DNA of 52,729 nt from an uncultured Granulicella sp. GTDB taxonomy: Bacteria; Acidobacteriota; Terriglobia; Terriglobales; Acidobacteriaceae. Position 1 is the stretch's first letter; each line of letters opens with the position of its first letter. Positions 18,466 to 28,100 of the stretch are shown piece after piece. The position numbers and the translations under genes were made by a program. Below the pieces are notes generated by a model that had not been told where the DNA came from, made no database searches, and was given only the letters and a program-made list of their open reading frames with translations. The stretch is from positions 1 to 52,729 of the forward strand of contig CAIZFH010000069.1 in the NCBI GenBank assembly GCA_903932155.1, read 5' to 3'.

Positions 18466-18739
18466 GCCTCAACTCCTTTACCACATCAAACCATTGCGGA
18501 AGCATCTCGACCTTACTGACTTTGAAATGCTCAGGCAATCCCTGAAAGCCTAAGCGATAGTAGCAGCGTTTCGCTACAACTTCCGGGTTAAGATGATTCC
18601 TTCTATCGGAGAAAGATGACGTATCATCATGGAAGACAGCGCGTTCGGCAATCCCGAACATTCTGCAAGCCTGCATGAGGAGATTGTGCCCTGAGACCAA
18701 TCGCTCACTCCGTTGACTTGCCCAGCCATCAGGAAGTAT
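18422..18739 (-). other. Possible gene remnant upstream of the flippase gene
   Basis: Between the divergent flippase and GT2 genes (18466-18821) the minus strand is open from a TAA at 18740 down to 18422, overlapping the flippase start in another frame. The encoded stretch has R-S-E-R-L-V-S-G-H-N-L-L-M-Q-A near its start and reads like ordinary protein, but there is no ATG or ribosome binding site. It vaguely recalls the end of a polysaccharide-modifying enzyme (pyruvyl-transferase type). I treat it as a doubtful 5'-truncated remnant; chance openness is the alternative. Confidence 0.25.
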
Positions 18740-18742
18740 TTA
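18713..18742 (+). promoter_or_regulatory. Candidate promoter of the GT2-Wzy-GT4 unit
   Basis: TTGACT (18713-18718) and TATTTA (18737-18742) are separated by 18 bases, about 80 bases before the GT2 start. It is the best plus-strand sigma70-like match in the 356-base divergent region. Confidence 0.4.
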
Positions 18743-18821
18743 CCATCCAGGCCACCCACGGCACTGCGTCCGGCTTGCTGCTGCCAGCAGCTAATGTGTG
18801 CTTGCTCGGCTGGAGCGTGCC

Positions 18822-19931
18822 ATGAAGCTGCTCTTCTGGCTTTGCCTTGCATTGATAGTCTACGCATATATAGGCTATGCCATATGGTTATGGCTTCAAG
18901 TCAAGCTGCACAGTCGCCCTATTCACCAAAGTCCAATCCTGCCCACAGTCTCTATTGTTATTGCTGTCCGCAATGAAGAAGCTAACCTGCCTTCCAAACT
19001 TGAGAACATTCGACATTTAGATTATCCGCAGGATCTGCTTCAAATCGTCATTGCATCGGATGGATCGACCGATCGAACTGCCGACATTCTGCGGCAACAT
19101 GCTTCCTCCATCACAGCCGTCCTGCTCGATCGGTCGAATGGTAAGTCATGCGCTCTGAATGAGGCCGTGAAGCACGCCACAGGGGACATTCTGGTTTTTC
19201 AGGATGCGCGGCAGCTGGTCCAGTCAGACGCAGTATCCGAACTCGTCTGCTGCTTCGCCGATCCGGAGGTAGGTGCCGTAAGCGGAGAGTTGATGCTTGA
19301 AACCGACTCCGACTCTCAGCCCAGAAATAGCCTTGGCATCTACTGGAAGATTGAAAAGATTCTGCGTAAGCTTGAGTCTGCATCGGGCTCTGTTGTCGGA
19401 GTAACTGGGGCACTTTATGCAATGCGCCGTGAACTCTACACGATTATCCCTCCCGGGACTATTCTGGACGATGTTTTTCTACCTATGCACATAGCCCGTA
19501 TGGGTAAACGAGTCGTGTTTCAGCCTACAGCAATCGCGCGCGACAGGCTCTTCGTAGAAGAAGGGAAGGAGTTTTCGCGTAAAGTACGTACCCTAACAGG
19601 GAATTACCAGTTGCCGCAGTTGGCCCCATGGCTTCTCTCCACGGATAATCCTCTACTTTTTCGCTATATCAGTCATAAGTTAGTACGACTCATGGTTCCG
19701 CTATTTCTGATCCTGATGCTTATTGCATCATCAACATTATCTGGCACATTCTATCGGGATATTTTATGGCTCCAGATATTATTCTATTCATCTGCCGTCT
19801 TAGGTTTGGTAATACCGTCCGCGAAAAGGTTCAGACCGGTCGCTATAGCTAATACATTTGTCATGCTAAATGCTGCGGCTGCGTGTGCGTTTTACAATTT
19901 CATTGCTGGAAGAAACAGGGTTTGGGCCTAG
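18822..19931 (+). CDS. Membrane-anchored glycosyltransferase family 2
   Basis: The 369-residue protein starts at the ATG at 18822, which has GGAG 8 bases upstream. An N-terminal helix (~3-23) is followed by a GT-A domain: V-S-I-V-I-A-V-R-N-E-E at the nucleotide site, I-A-S-D-G-S-T-D-R-T, then a D-A-R in place of D-x-D (V-F-Q-D-A-R-Q). The R-K-V-R-T-L-T-G-N-Y-Q motif near residue 260 corresponds to the Q-x-x-R-W region of processive GT2 enzymes. Three or so helices close the C-terminus. It probably elongates the polysaccharide at the inner membrane. Confidence 0.93.
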   Translation: MKLLFWLCLALIVYAYIGYAIWLWLQVKLHSRPIHQSPILPTVSIVIAVRNEEANLPSKLENIRHLDYPQDLLQIVIASDGSTDRTADILRQHASSITAVLLDRSNGKSCALNEAVKHATGDILVFQDARQLVQSDAVSELVCCFADPEVGAVSGELMLETDSDSQPRNSLGIYWKIEKILRKLESASGSVVGVTGALYAMRRELYTIIPPGTILDDVFLPMHIARMGKRVVFQPTAIARDRLFVEEGKEFSRKVRTLTGNYQLPQLAPWLLSTDNPLLFRYISHKLVRLMVPLFLILMLIASSTLSGTFYRDILWLQILFYSSAVLGLVIPSAKRFRPVAIANTFVMLNAAAACAFYNFIAGRNRVWA

Positions 19932-19990
19932 TACACTAGTTCACGCTGCGACGAGTCTATTTGTATTTGTCGCAGTCCTACGGGGATTGC

Positions 19991-21328
19991 ATGTTTGGAA
20001 CAGGCATTGGACACTTCATCCCGCTGGTCGCCTACATGGGATTCTGGATCATGTGCCTCGTCTCGTTAGGTGGAAGACCGCTTTGGGGGCTCTACTATAT
20101 GCTCCCATTCCTTCCATACCGCCTGCTGCGGGACCACTTCATCGACCAACCTCTGGGCGCCAACATGATGACCATCCTGGTGTTGTCTGTTATCGTGGGA
20201 GCACTCATACGCGGAAAGCGGCTTCCTAAATCTAGGCTATATGTGATCTGGCTGGTTTTTGCAGTCTATCTCTATCTTTCCATGTGGATAGGCGTCGCAC
20301 TTGCAAATGCCCCTGCGCCAATCTGGCTCTCTGACGTTAACTTCGTTACATGGAAAGACTACATGGTGATCCCACTGGTCTTCGTAGCCGCGGGTTTAGT
20401 CATTGAAGACCGTAACGCAATTAGAAACGTCATTCTTATTACCGGTATATCCCTTTTGTTCATCGATAGAAGCTGCATTCTGGAAAGCATGACTAGAACT
20501 TGGACTACATTCGACGAGGACAAACGAGGAGGAGGCCCTCTGGCTTACGGCTCCAACCAGACAGCCGCATTTCTAGCTCAGTTTGCTATGTTTTTTTGGG
20601 GATTTACAGAGTTCAATAAGAAGTTCAAGCACAAACTATTATGTTACGGATTAGTGGCAGCTACACTATTTGCAACCATGTATACATTTTCCCGCGGTGG
20701 TTATCTTGCGGTACTCTGCAGCGTCCTTGTGTTGGGTCTTCTTAAAGATCGTAAACTCCTTCTTATACTTGGCGCCTTTCTACTGACATGGCAAACTGTG
20801 GTTCCTGCGCCCGTCCGCGAACGAGTTACAATGACCAAGAACTCCAATGGGCAGCTCGAAGCCTCGGCTCAGGAGCGCGTTGACCTATGGCAGAATGCGG
20901 AGGAATCGTTTCTTCACAGTCCCATTGTCGGATCTGGTTTCGCTACATTTCAGCTTGGAGAACATGTTGACAATCTTAAAGACACACATAACTGGTACAT
21001 CAAAGTCATGGTGGAAACCGGCATAATAGGCCTCATTCTGGCTATTGCTCTACTTCAACAATTGGTCGCCACATCTTACCGGCTATTCAAGCGCGCATCC
21101 GACCCGCTCTATCAAGGTCTTGGCCTGGGTCTTCTACTGGCAACCTGTGCCTGCATTGTGGCAAACTTTTTTGGTGACCGTTGGACCTATCTTGAAATCA
21201 CCGGGCTCTTATGGGTACTTACTGGGGCTGCAATTCGAGCAACCCAGCTTATGGAAACAAAATTAATCCTGCAATCCGCTGAGATCGTTGCCGCCAAACC
21301 AATCAACCCATTCATGGCCTATCGTTAG
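19991..21328 (+). CDS. O-antigen ligase/polymerase-like (Wzy/WaaL) membrane protein
   Basis: The 445-residue protein has about 10-12 hydrophobic helices and a large hydrophilic loop near residues 265-330, the usual layout of Wzy_C enzymes. That loop contains R-V-D-L-W-Q-N-A-E-E-S-F-L-H-S-P-I-V-G-S-G-F and later D-T-H-N-W-Y, matching the conserved H-N motif. Such proteins polymerise or ligate lipid-linked glycans on the periplasmic side. The ATG at 19991 has GGGGA just upstream; a TTG at 19961 would add ten poor residues. The gene is noticeably A+T-richer than flanking genes. Confidence 0.88.
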   Translation: MFGTGIGHFIPLVAYMGFWIMCLVSLGGRPLWGLYYMLPFLPYRLLRDHFIDQPLGANMMTILVLSVIVGALIRGKRLPKSRLYVIWLVFAVYLYLSMWIGVALANAPAPIWLSDVNFVTWKDYMVIPLVFVAAGLVIEDRNAIRNVILITGISLLFIDRSCILESMTRTWTTFDEDKRGGGPLAYGSNQTAAFLAQFAMFFWGFTEFNKKFKHKLLCYGLVAATLFATMYTFSRGGYLAVLCSVLVLGLLKDRKLLLILGAFLLTWQTVVPAPVRERVTMTKNSNGQLEASAQERVDLWQNAEESFLHSPIVGSGFATFQLGEHVDNLKDTHNWYIKVMVETGIIGLILAIALLQQLVATSYRLFKRASDPLYQGLGLGLLLATCACIVANFFGDRWTYLEITGLLWVLTGAAIRATQLMETKLILQSAEIVAAKPINPFMAYR

Positions 21329-21386
21329 GTATTTTCTATCCCCCATTGTAATTTGTTCTCTAACATGCTGACTGGAATATTTCTCT

Positions 21387-22559
21387 ATGAGCAGGATTAC
21401 TTCTTTATCACTGGATGTGCCCAATCGAAGACTGGAGGAGAACTCGGAATTACCGCATGTGTTGCTTGTGCTGGATCAGCTTCCCAAGATACTCGGCGGT
21501 GGTGAGCGAGTTGTCCTGAAAATAGCAGAATTGTTGCCCCAGTATGGTTATTGCGCATCCATCCTTACATTCGCATCTCATCCTGAGAGCGCTGCCCTTA
21601 AGTCACCCCCTTGTCCCATCTACTTGCTGCCATTGCCATGCACCTACAATCTTAATGCAGTTCTGTCTGCACTCGACCTACGCTCATTTCTCCATAAACA
21701 TAATATTCAAGTAGTCCAGACTTTTTTCGAAAGCTCCGATCTGTGGGCGGGATTTGTGACAAAGACAATGTCTTCGGCAAAGTTAATATGGAGCCGCAGG
21801 GATATGGGCATCCTGCGGGCGAGCAAGCACCGTTTCGCCTATCGCATTATGGCCGGTATGCCGGATGCAGTATTTGCCGTTTCGGAACAAGTCCGTCGCC
21901 ATTGCATCGATGTGGATGGGATCGCTCCCGTGAGAGTGCAGACTATCTACAACGGTCTTAACCTCAGCGATTGGACTCCAACCACCCGGCCCACTAAAGT
22001 TTCAGGAGAAATGCTGGTCACATCCGTTGGTAATATACGCCGGGTGAAGGGGTATGACGTTTTGATCAAGGCGGCTTCAACGATTGCGCCACTATTTCCC
22101 GGTGTGTCATTCAGTATCGCAGGCGATGTACTAGAATCCGACTACTTCGAGGAGTTGCAAGCACTGATCAGCGATCTCAATCTTTCTGACCGCTTTCATT
22201 TTGTCGGCGGTATTACCGACCTGAAGCAACACCTCTGCGCGGCTGACATCTTTGTAATGCCCTCTCGCAGCGAAGGTTTCTCCAACGCAATTGTCGAAGC
22301 CATGGCAGCATCCCTTCCGGTCGTTGCAACCGATGTAGGTGGAAACGCTGAAGCCGTGAAAGACGGGGTTAGTGGTTTAATCGTTCCCTCGGAAGACCCT
22401 GCTGCTCTCTCAGCAGCCATTATTCGTCTGCTTTCCAATCCAACTGAGGCAATGGCAATGGGAGATGCCGGGAATGCGCTTGTCGCAGAACTCTTCACCA
22501 CCGACGTTATGATGGCTCGTATCACAAGCACTTACACGAAGTTGCTCTCTGCGAAGTAA
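21387..22559 (+). CDS. Glycosyltransferase family 4
   Basis: The 390-residue GT-B enzyme has L-G-G-G-E-R-V-V in the N-terminal acceptor loop and V-T-S-V-G-N-I-R-R-V-K-G-Y-D-V-L at the start of the nucleotide-sugar domain. The E-x7-E motif is in R-S-E-G-F-S-N-A-I-V-E-A-M-A. It follows the Wzy-like gene by 58 bases on the same strand and ends the plus-strand unit; the next gene is convergent. Confidence 0.94.
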   Translation: MSRITSLSLDVPNRRLEENSELPHVLLVLDQLPKILGGGERVVLKIAELLPQYGYCASILTFASHPESAALKSPPCPIYLLPLPCTYNLNAVLSALDLRSFLHKHNIQVVQTFFESSDLWAGFVTKTMSSAKLIWSRRDMGILRASKHRFAYRIMAGMPDAVFAVSEQVRRHCIDVDGIAPVRVQTIYNGLNLSDWTPTTRPTKVSGEMLVTSVGNIRRVKGYDVLIKAASTIAPLFPGVSFSIAGDVLESDYFEELQALISDLNLSDRFHFVGGITDLKQHLCAADIFVMPSRSEGFSNAIVEAMAASLPVVATDVGGNAEAVKDGVSGLIVPSEDPAALSAAIIRLLSNPTEAMAMGDAGNALVAELFTTDVMMARITSTYTKLLSAK

Positions 22560-22629
22560 GCCTCCCTGCCACAGTCCAGCTGGCGCGTGGAGTTGTACTG
22601 TTTCTTTCGCATTCTTCATGGTTAGTGTT

Positions 22630-23532
22630 TTACAGGGTCGCGATTACTTTTCTTGCGCTGCTCACATAGAATCCATTGGAGAAACGATATGGCCCGATGA
22701 AGTGAATAAAGGATGCATCCTGGTAAGGGATATTGGCGTGCGCCCAGTATGAAAGATATTTGGGAAATTCCAGCACATGTGCATCCTGTGAGTTGGCAAT
22801 CAATAGGTTCGATGTAACCTGTTCGCTTCCCCACTCATCCCATTTATCATTTGCGATTATTCGCATTAGGTCGGAAAACCATACAATTTTCTCGCGGACG
22901 ATAGACCCTTTAGCAAATCCAGTGAATCCTGCATTGCCCCGAACGTACTTTAGTGTGGTACTCTCCGGCAATTGGTCGAACGACCTCTCGCAAACAGCCT
23001 GGACCATGGTTCCCATATTAGTTTTCGATCTCAGGCATGCACTCTGCATGGTTTCGATATCTGGATACGAGCCATCGCCCAGGAGAGTGAAGCTGCGATT
23101 CGCTTCAATGCACTGTGTAACCTCAGCGATCGATTTCAGTGTGAGCGTGTCGGAATCAAGTTGTACGACATAGGTGTCTTTCACCAGATCGCCAATCAAA
23201 AGTAGCCGCTCCCAACAGCTTCCTTTCGGGCACCTATCCGGTGCTACCTCAGAGATGAGTACGATCCGCACGCCTGGTATGTGGGTCTGGAGGATAGCAT
23301 AATCGGAGTTCGTGAGCGTTCCGTCATTAAGAATGACGACCTTTGGATATCGCCCAAGTTGTGCGCAGAACGACTTAATCGCCAGCAGATACATCACCAC
23401 TTCACCATGGCAAAGCATCGAGACAAGAGTTAGCGAGTCATCGTTCGAATGAATGGGCGGAGTACGAAGCAAAGAGCGGCAGTTGAAATCGAACCATGCC
23501 CGTCCCAAGGCCCGCTTAGCGCGAAAAAACAT
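22630..23532 (-). CDS. GT-A fold glycosyltransferase-like protein, family unclear
   Basis: The 300-residue protein shows nucleotide-diphospho-sugar transferase features: V-V-I-L-N-D-G-T near residue 65 and a D-x-D metal motif, D126-S-D128, in V-V-Q-L-D-S-D-T-L-T. The G-N-A-G-F-T-G-F-A-K-G stretch resembles the acceptor region of GT8-like enzymes. I cannot assign a CAZy family with certainty. It is on the minus strand 33 bases downstream of the GT2 gene, presumably co-transcribed with it. Confidence 0.75.
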   Translation of the reverse strand: MFFRAKRALGRAWFDFNCRSLLRTPPIHSNDDSLTLVSMLCHGEVVMYLLAIKSFCAQLGRYPKVVILNDGTLTNSDYAILQTHIPGVRIVLISEVAPDRCPKGSCWERLLLIGDLVKDTYVVQLDSDTLTLKSIAEVTQCIEANRSFTLLGDGSYPDIETMQSACLRSKTNMGTMVQAVCERSFDQLPESTTLKYVRGNAGFTGFAKGSIVREKIVWFSDLMRIIANDKWDEWGSEQVTSNLLIANSQDAHVLEFPKYLSYWAHANIPYQDASFIHFIGPYRFSNGFYVSSARKVIATL

Positions 23533-23565
23533 ACTGAGAATCTCTCCCGTCAGTTCGAATAAATC

Positions 23566-24549
23566 TCAGGCCGTTAGGTCCTTGATCATACTCTTCCAGC
23601 CATTAAAATAACGTTGATAACAACCCGCTTTCCATAGTATCTTGGCGGTCCGTGACAAAGTACTTGACGGAAGCTCGGCACGAAAGCGCAATAGGTCCAT
23701 TCGGCCGCGAATATACTCCAGATGGGGTTTCATACTTGGGCTATTTTCTTCCGAAAGTCTTGCATAAATATCTGAGAGTTGCGGTTCAGCATCTATCCAA
23801 TAGTCCTTTGCAGAGCGCTTCCATTGCCTCACTCTTTCAGTCACCGTAGGCAGAGAGGCACCTACTCCGCTTTGGGCAGCATGAATTCTGTACTTAAAAA
23901 GTGGCTCGGGAATAAATGCCAGTCCGGAGTGTAGAGCCACCATGCAAGGCACCCAGGCATCGAACCACCAATTGGGCGGGACAGGCAGTAGTTTCATGAG
24001 GAGCGATGCATCCACCATCAGAGTGCAGCCATATACTTTTGTCATAGAGAGCAGCACGGGAAGAACCTGTCCCCGCATTAATCTCTGATGTTCGCGACGA
24101 GTCATTCCGGTGGTTTCTGACAGCAGTACCCCCTTGAGAACTCCCTGATCGTTGATAAGCTGTGCATCGACAAAGACCCCGCCCAAATTGGGTTGCTCCT
24201 CCATTGTCTGGGCCATGCGGGCAAGCTTCTGCTGCAACCACACATCATCCTGATCGCAGAATGCAATGAGGTCTCCTGTACAAAAGCTGCTGACCTGCTC
24301 AAAATTTCTGGTAATTCCTTTTGCAGCGCGACCCAGGTTTACCGGATTGATATGCAATCTGACGGGAAACGGAGCCGAGTCCGTAAAATTCCGAATAATG
24401 TCCAATGTCGAATCGGCGGATCGGTCATCACAGATCACAAGCTCATCCGGAAGCCGGGTCTGCGAGGCAATGCTCTGCAACTGTTCGCGCAAATATTTTT
24501 CGCCGTTATAGGTACACATCGCGACGGAGATTGTTTTACTTTGGGTCAT
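23566..24549 (-). CDS. Glycosyltransferase family 2
   Basis: The 327-residue soluble GT-A enzyme begins I-S-V-A-M-C-T-Y-N-G-E-K-Y-L-x-E-Q-L, then V-I-C-D-D-R-S-A-D-S-T, and has F-C-D-Q-D-D-V-W as metal/acceptor motif, as in rhamnosyl- and galactosyltransferases of O-antigen clusters. It lacks membrane helices. It lies upstream of the GT-A gene at 22630 and forms a two-gene minus-strand unit. Confidence 0.94.
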   Translation of the reverse strand: MTQSKTISVAMCTYNGEKYLREQLQSIASQTRLPDELVICDDRSADSTLDIIRNFTDSAPFPVRLHINPVNLGRAAKGITRNFEQVSSFCTGDLIAFCDQDDVWLQQKLARMAQTMEEQPNLGGVFVDAQLINDQGVLKGVLLSETTGMTRREHQRLMRGQVLPVLLSMTKVYGCTLMVDASLLMKLLPVPPNWWFDAWVPCMVALHSGLAFIPEPLFKYRIHAAQSGVGASLPTVTERVRQWKRSAKDYWIDAEPQLSDIYARLSEENSPSMKPHLEYIRGRMDLLRFRAELPSSTLSRTAKILWKAGCYQRYFNGWKSMIKDLTA

Positions 24550-24646
24550 GAATTTCTCCGATCGATTGAACGGCAGCTTGTGATCCTTATCGCCGGCGAG
24601 TAATCTTTCCCATCTCCGCTCGCAGATGCCTTTTTAGGTGCATCGT

Positions 24647-25399
24647 CTAATTTGTAGCGGAGTCGTAATCGTTGGCAGTGATCACCTGAAGGCCGGAAGG
24701 CGTGGCAGGCTGCTGGTCAATGAGTAGAATGGTGTGCGCAGACCCACCTGGATAGCTCACCTGGTTGCCGGTATAGATGGGCGCGACAGCGCTCGAGGGA
24801 ACGGCACCGGCGGCCAGAACGACGATGGAGTAAGTACCACTAGGCGTGTTGATATATCCCGTGTTGCTGCTGAAGCCGAGACCGGTATCGATGGGCGAAA
24901 CCCTGCTAAGCGCGGAGCCGGGGGGCACAAGGTATATATCGACAGAGCCCATGCGGGTGGCCTGATCAAGGAAGCGCAGCGCTACCTGGCCCGCCGGCGC
25001 CGGGAAGGACTGATCCTTGAGTACCGTCATCTGCAGGCCTGCACTAATGTTCCCTGCCAGCACGGTGTACTGGCTACCGATGGCGAAATTACCGCGGGCC
25101 GTGGCCAGTTGCTGTTGCGATCCAGCAACGTAGGCAGCATGGGAATTGGCGCCGGCGGGGACTGGGATGTACGAGCTAACCGTGCCAAACCCGATGTTGT
25201 ACAGGACGGCCGAGGAGTTCTGCGGGGAACTTTGATAGATGTCCAGCGCAGGCGCGTCGGGCGAGACGTCGATGACGCGAACCTGCGACACGGGCCGGAT
25301 GCCCGCTACACTCTGACAACCGGCAAGTGTGGCGGCCACGATCACAAGTGCAGCGAGCCGAAAAGTCCGGTCGACGAATTGGGGATTGGCGAGTCGCAT
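24647..25399 (-). CDS. DUF4397-domain lipoprotein
   Basis: The protein is 250 residues from the ATG at 25399. A lipoprotein signal peptide ends in the lipobox L-A-G-C with C28 as the lipidated residue. The mature part contains V-R-V-I-D-V-S-P-D-A-P-A-L-D-I-Y, the hallmark opening of DUF4397, with a second half of similar design starting near V-A-L-R-F-L-D-Q-A. A longer start at 25453 would place 18 charged residues before the signal and is less likely. It is a surface or periplasmic beta-sandwich protein of unknown role inside the polysaccharide locus. Confidence 0.85.
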   Translation of the reverse strand: MRLANPQFVDRTFRLAALVIVAATLAGCQSVAGIRPVSQVRVIDVSPDAPALDIYQSSPQNSSAVLYNIGFGTVSSYIPVPAGANSHAAYVAGSQQQLATARGNFAIGSQYTVLAGNISAGLQMTVLKDQSFPAPAGQVALRFLDQATRMGSVDIYLVPPGSALSRVSPIDTGLGFSSNTGYINTPSGTYSIVVLAAGAVPSSAVAPIYTGNQVSYPGGSAHTILLIDQQPATPSGLQVITANDYDSATN

Positions 25400-25618
25400 G
25401 GATGAGCTCTGTTTACACCCGGCAATATACATCCGGACAACGGCTGGAAACACTAATCGATTGTAAATGCAGGCAGGTTGGTCGAGAGCGGATTGTGCGC
25501 TGTGGGGGGTGACAAACCGTGCGCCGGGTGTCTGTAGGCGTTGGAATTCCCGATATAGTCGTAGCAGAGCAGGCGTGCGGGATTAAGCAGGGATTAGCCT
25601 GTAGACAAGGGACAAGGC

Positions 25619-26185
25619 ATGAGTGCGTTTGCCGCAGATATTGCGCGATACAAGGCCAGAGGCTACCACGGGCGAGAGCTGTGGCTGAACCCGGCGGTGT
25701 GGTCGATTGCCTGCTATCGATTGGCGAACTGGCTGCATACAGAGCGGCCGTCGGCGCCGGTGCGCATCCCGATGAAGCTGGTGAGTTATGCGGCGAACAA
25801 ATGGTGCGAGGTAGTAATGGAGATGTGCCTGGATGCGCAGGCTACGATTGGGCCGGGGCTGTATATCGGGCACATCGGAGGAGTTCACATCAACCCACAG
25901 GCGGTGCTGGGGCGGAACTGCGACGTCGCGCACAGGGTGACAATTGGCACGTCTGCCATGGGGCGCGAAGGCGCGCCTGTTCTGGGTGACGACGTGTATA
26001 TCGGCACGGGCGCGACACTGGTGGGCAAAATCAAGATTGGCAATGGCGCAAAAATTGCCGCGAATACGTTGGTGATCAGCAATGTGCCGGCGGGCGCGAC
26101 GGTTATGGGTGTTCCGGGGCGGATTATTCTGCGTGCGCCTGTCAATAAGGATCAGCCAACAGCGGAGAGTCGTAATGCAGAGTGA
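25619..26185 (+). CDS. CysE-type serine acetyltransferase-like acyltransferase
   Basis: The 188-residue protein has a left-handed beta-helix domain built from hexapeptide repeats (~residues 75-170), with G-x-x-I-G-H-I-G-G-V-H-I-N and the catalytic-type H in C-D-V-A-H-R-V-T-I-G. It ends with G-V-P-G-R-I. The N-terminus (D-I-A-R-Y-K, then L-A-N-W-L) matches serine acetyltransferase-like enzymes in exopolysaccharide loci, which acetylate sugars rather than serine. AAGG precedes the ATG. It overlaps the FkbH-like gene by 11 bases, so it heads that operon. Confidence 0.88.
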   Translation: MSAFAADIARYKARGYHGRELWLNPAVWSIACYRLANWLHTERPSAPVRIPMKLVSYAANKWCEVVMEMCLDAQATIGPGLYIGHIGGVHINPQAVLGRNCDVAHRVTIGTSAMGREGAPVLGDDVYIGTGATLVGKIKIGNGAKIAANTLVISNVPAGATVMGVPGRIILRAPVNKDQPTAESRNAE

Positions 26186-28100
26186 CGCGGAACGTAAGGA
26201 GCTGCGACGCGGCATCCAGGATGCCGTGGCTCGTCTGGATGCGTCAGGAGTGGTAAATCTTGCGCGCAGACTGCTGGCAACTTCGTCCAAGCCAGCGGAT
26301 GTAATGTTCTGCACTACGGCGTTTGCGGCAGTTGGCGACGCGCTGCAGGAACAACTGGGAGCGCGACGGCTGAAGACCTTTGTAGTGCGTTCGGTAACGG
26401 TAGAGCCGATCCTGCCGTCTTTGTCGGTGGAGGCGGTGCTTGCGAATTACGTGCTCGACCTGACAGTGGGCGGCTATGGTTCCTATGCGGACGAGCTACT
26501 CAATATGAATAGCTCGCTTGCGAAGTCCCAGCCCGACTTAGTGCTTATTCTTCTCGACCTGGAGGATATTGCGGGAAGGCTGCCGGATTTATGCGCAGAC
26601 GGCATAGGCGCGGAGGTAGAGAAAGAGGTCGAAGAGTGTGTGGCGCGGGTAGCGCAATTGCTGAAGAATTATCGGGCAGGAAGCACAGCGCGGATATTAT
26701 TCCAGGGAGTTGTAGCTCCTGACACCTCATCTCTGGGCGATGTGGGAGAGGCAAATCTTCCACATAGCCTGCCCCATGCCGTGCAGCGGCTGAATATGGG
26801 GCTGGCTGCGCTGTGCGGAACTATTACAGACTGCGTTTTCTTCGATGTGGACCGGCTTGCAGCTCGATATGGACGGACACAATGGCGCGATGCGCGGATG
26901 TTTTATGCTTCACGACTGGCTGTGTCGGCGGATATGTTTCGGAAATACTCTTGCGGGCTGGTGCGTTCATTTTCAACGCTGTTCCGCGCGCCACGCAAAG
27001 TGCTTTGCACAGACCTGGATAACACGCTGTGGGGCGGCATACTGGGAGAAGATGGGCCGAATGGGATTGCCACAGAAAGCGCGTTTCCGGGGAATTGTTA
27101 TCTTGCATACCAACAATATTTGAAGCAGATATCTTCGCGGGGGATTCTGCTGGCCATCGTCTCCAAGAATAATGAGGCCGACGTTCGTGAGGCTTTTCAC
27201 ATTCGCGCAGCCGACCTTGCACTGGGCCTGGATAATTTTGTTGCACACAAGATTAGTTGGAATGAGAAAGCAGATTCGATTCGCGAGTTGGCTAAGGAAC
27301 TCTCCCTCGGCTTGGACTCCTTTGTTTTTGTCGACGACAGCCCCGAGGAATGCGAGGCGATTCGACAGCAACTTCCCGAGGTCGCAGTGGTGGAAGCGCC
27401 CGCTCTGGAGCCGTGGAAGCTGGTTGAGATTCTGTCGGAGCAGAGCTTCTTCGATGCTGCTTCGGTAACCGGCGAGGATGTCACTCGTGTGCAGGAATAT
27501 AAGGCGCAGGCACAGCGGGCTGTGTTGGCCAGTAGTGCGAGTAGTCGCGATGAGTTTCTGGCATCGCTGGGAATTGTTTGCAGCTTTCAAAGCGCGCTAC
27601 AGGCCCCGCTATCGCGGGCGGTGCAGTTGCTGGTCAAGACAAACCAGTTCAACCTGACAACCCGGCGGCGCTCGGCTGCCGAAGTTGAACAGTTTGCAGC
27701 AGAGAAGGGCGGTCAAGCCGTAGTGGTACGAGTGCGCGACCGGTTTGGCGACGCGGGGGTGGTTGGGCTGGCACTAGCTCGGATGCATGGGGATTCTTGC
27801 ATCCTCGATTCACTGCTATTATCGTGTCGAGTGATTGGTCGCGGAATTGAGACCGCACTGCTGGCGCATGTTTGCGAAAATGCGTTGCGAGCAGGCGCGA
27901 AACGGCTGGTAGGGGAATTTATTGCGACTAGTAAAAATGCACCGTGCGAGCATTTTTATACCGACCATGGTTTTACCCGGATTATTTCATCGGAAGAAGC
28001 TGCTTCTGATTCAGTATTGTATGAACTTGAGCTGACAGCATCGGTCCCAACCTATCCTAGGTGGATCACTATGGAAGGAAATGAATCCTATGAGCGTTGA
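26175..28100 (+). CDS. FkbH-like HAD-IIIC family protein
   Basis: The 641-residue protein starts at the ATG at 26175 (GGAG upstream), inside the end of the preceding gene. Domains in order: an N-terminal SGNH-like region (~30-265), a HAD phosphatase domain with D280-L-D282-N-T-L-W-G-G and F-V-F-V-D-D-S-P-E-E near residue 385, and a GNAT-like C-terminus (~500-620). FkbH enzymes load a glyceryl unit from 1,3-bisphosphoglycerate onto an acyl carrier protein. The acyl carrier protein encoded immediately downstream is the obvious partner. The glyceryl substrate is known for FkbH relatives and only inferred here. Confidence 0.92.
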   Translation: MQSDAERKELRRGIQDAVARLDASGVVNLARRLLATSSKPADVMFCTTAFAAVGDALQEQLGARRLKTFVVRSVTVEPILPSLSVEAVLANYVLDLTVGGYGSYADELLNMNSSLAKSQPDLVLILLDLEDIAGRLPDLCADGIGAEVEKEVEECVARVAQLLKNYRAGSTARILFQGVVAPDTSSLGDVGEANLPHSLPHAVQRLNMGLAALCGTITDCVFFDVDRLAARYGRTQWRDARMFYASRLAVSADMFRKYSCGLVRSFSTLFRAPRKVLCTDLDNTLWGGILGEDGPNGIATESAFPGNCYLAYQQYLKQISSRGILLAIVSKNNEADVREAFHIRAADLALGLDNFVAHKISWNEKADSIRELAKELSLGLDSFVFVDDSPEECEAIRQQLPEVAVVEAPALEPWKLVEILSEQSFFDAASVTGEDVTRVQEYKAQAQRAVLASSASSRDEFLASLGIVCSFQSALQAPLSRAVQLLVKTNQFNLTTRRRSAAEVEQFAAEKGGQAVVVRVRDRFGDAGVVGLALARMHGDSCILDSLLLSCRVIGRGIETALLAHVCENALRAGAKRLVGEFIATSKNAPCEHFYTDHGFTRIISSEEAASDSVLYELELTASVPTYPRWITMEGNESYER

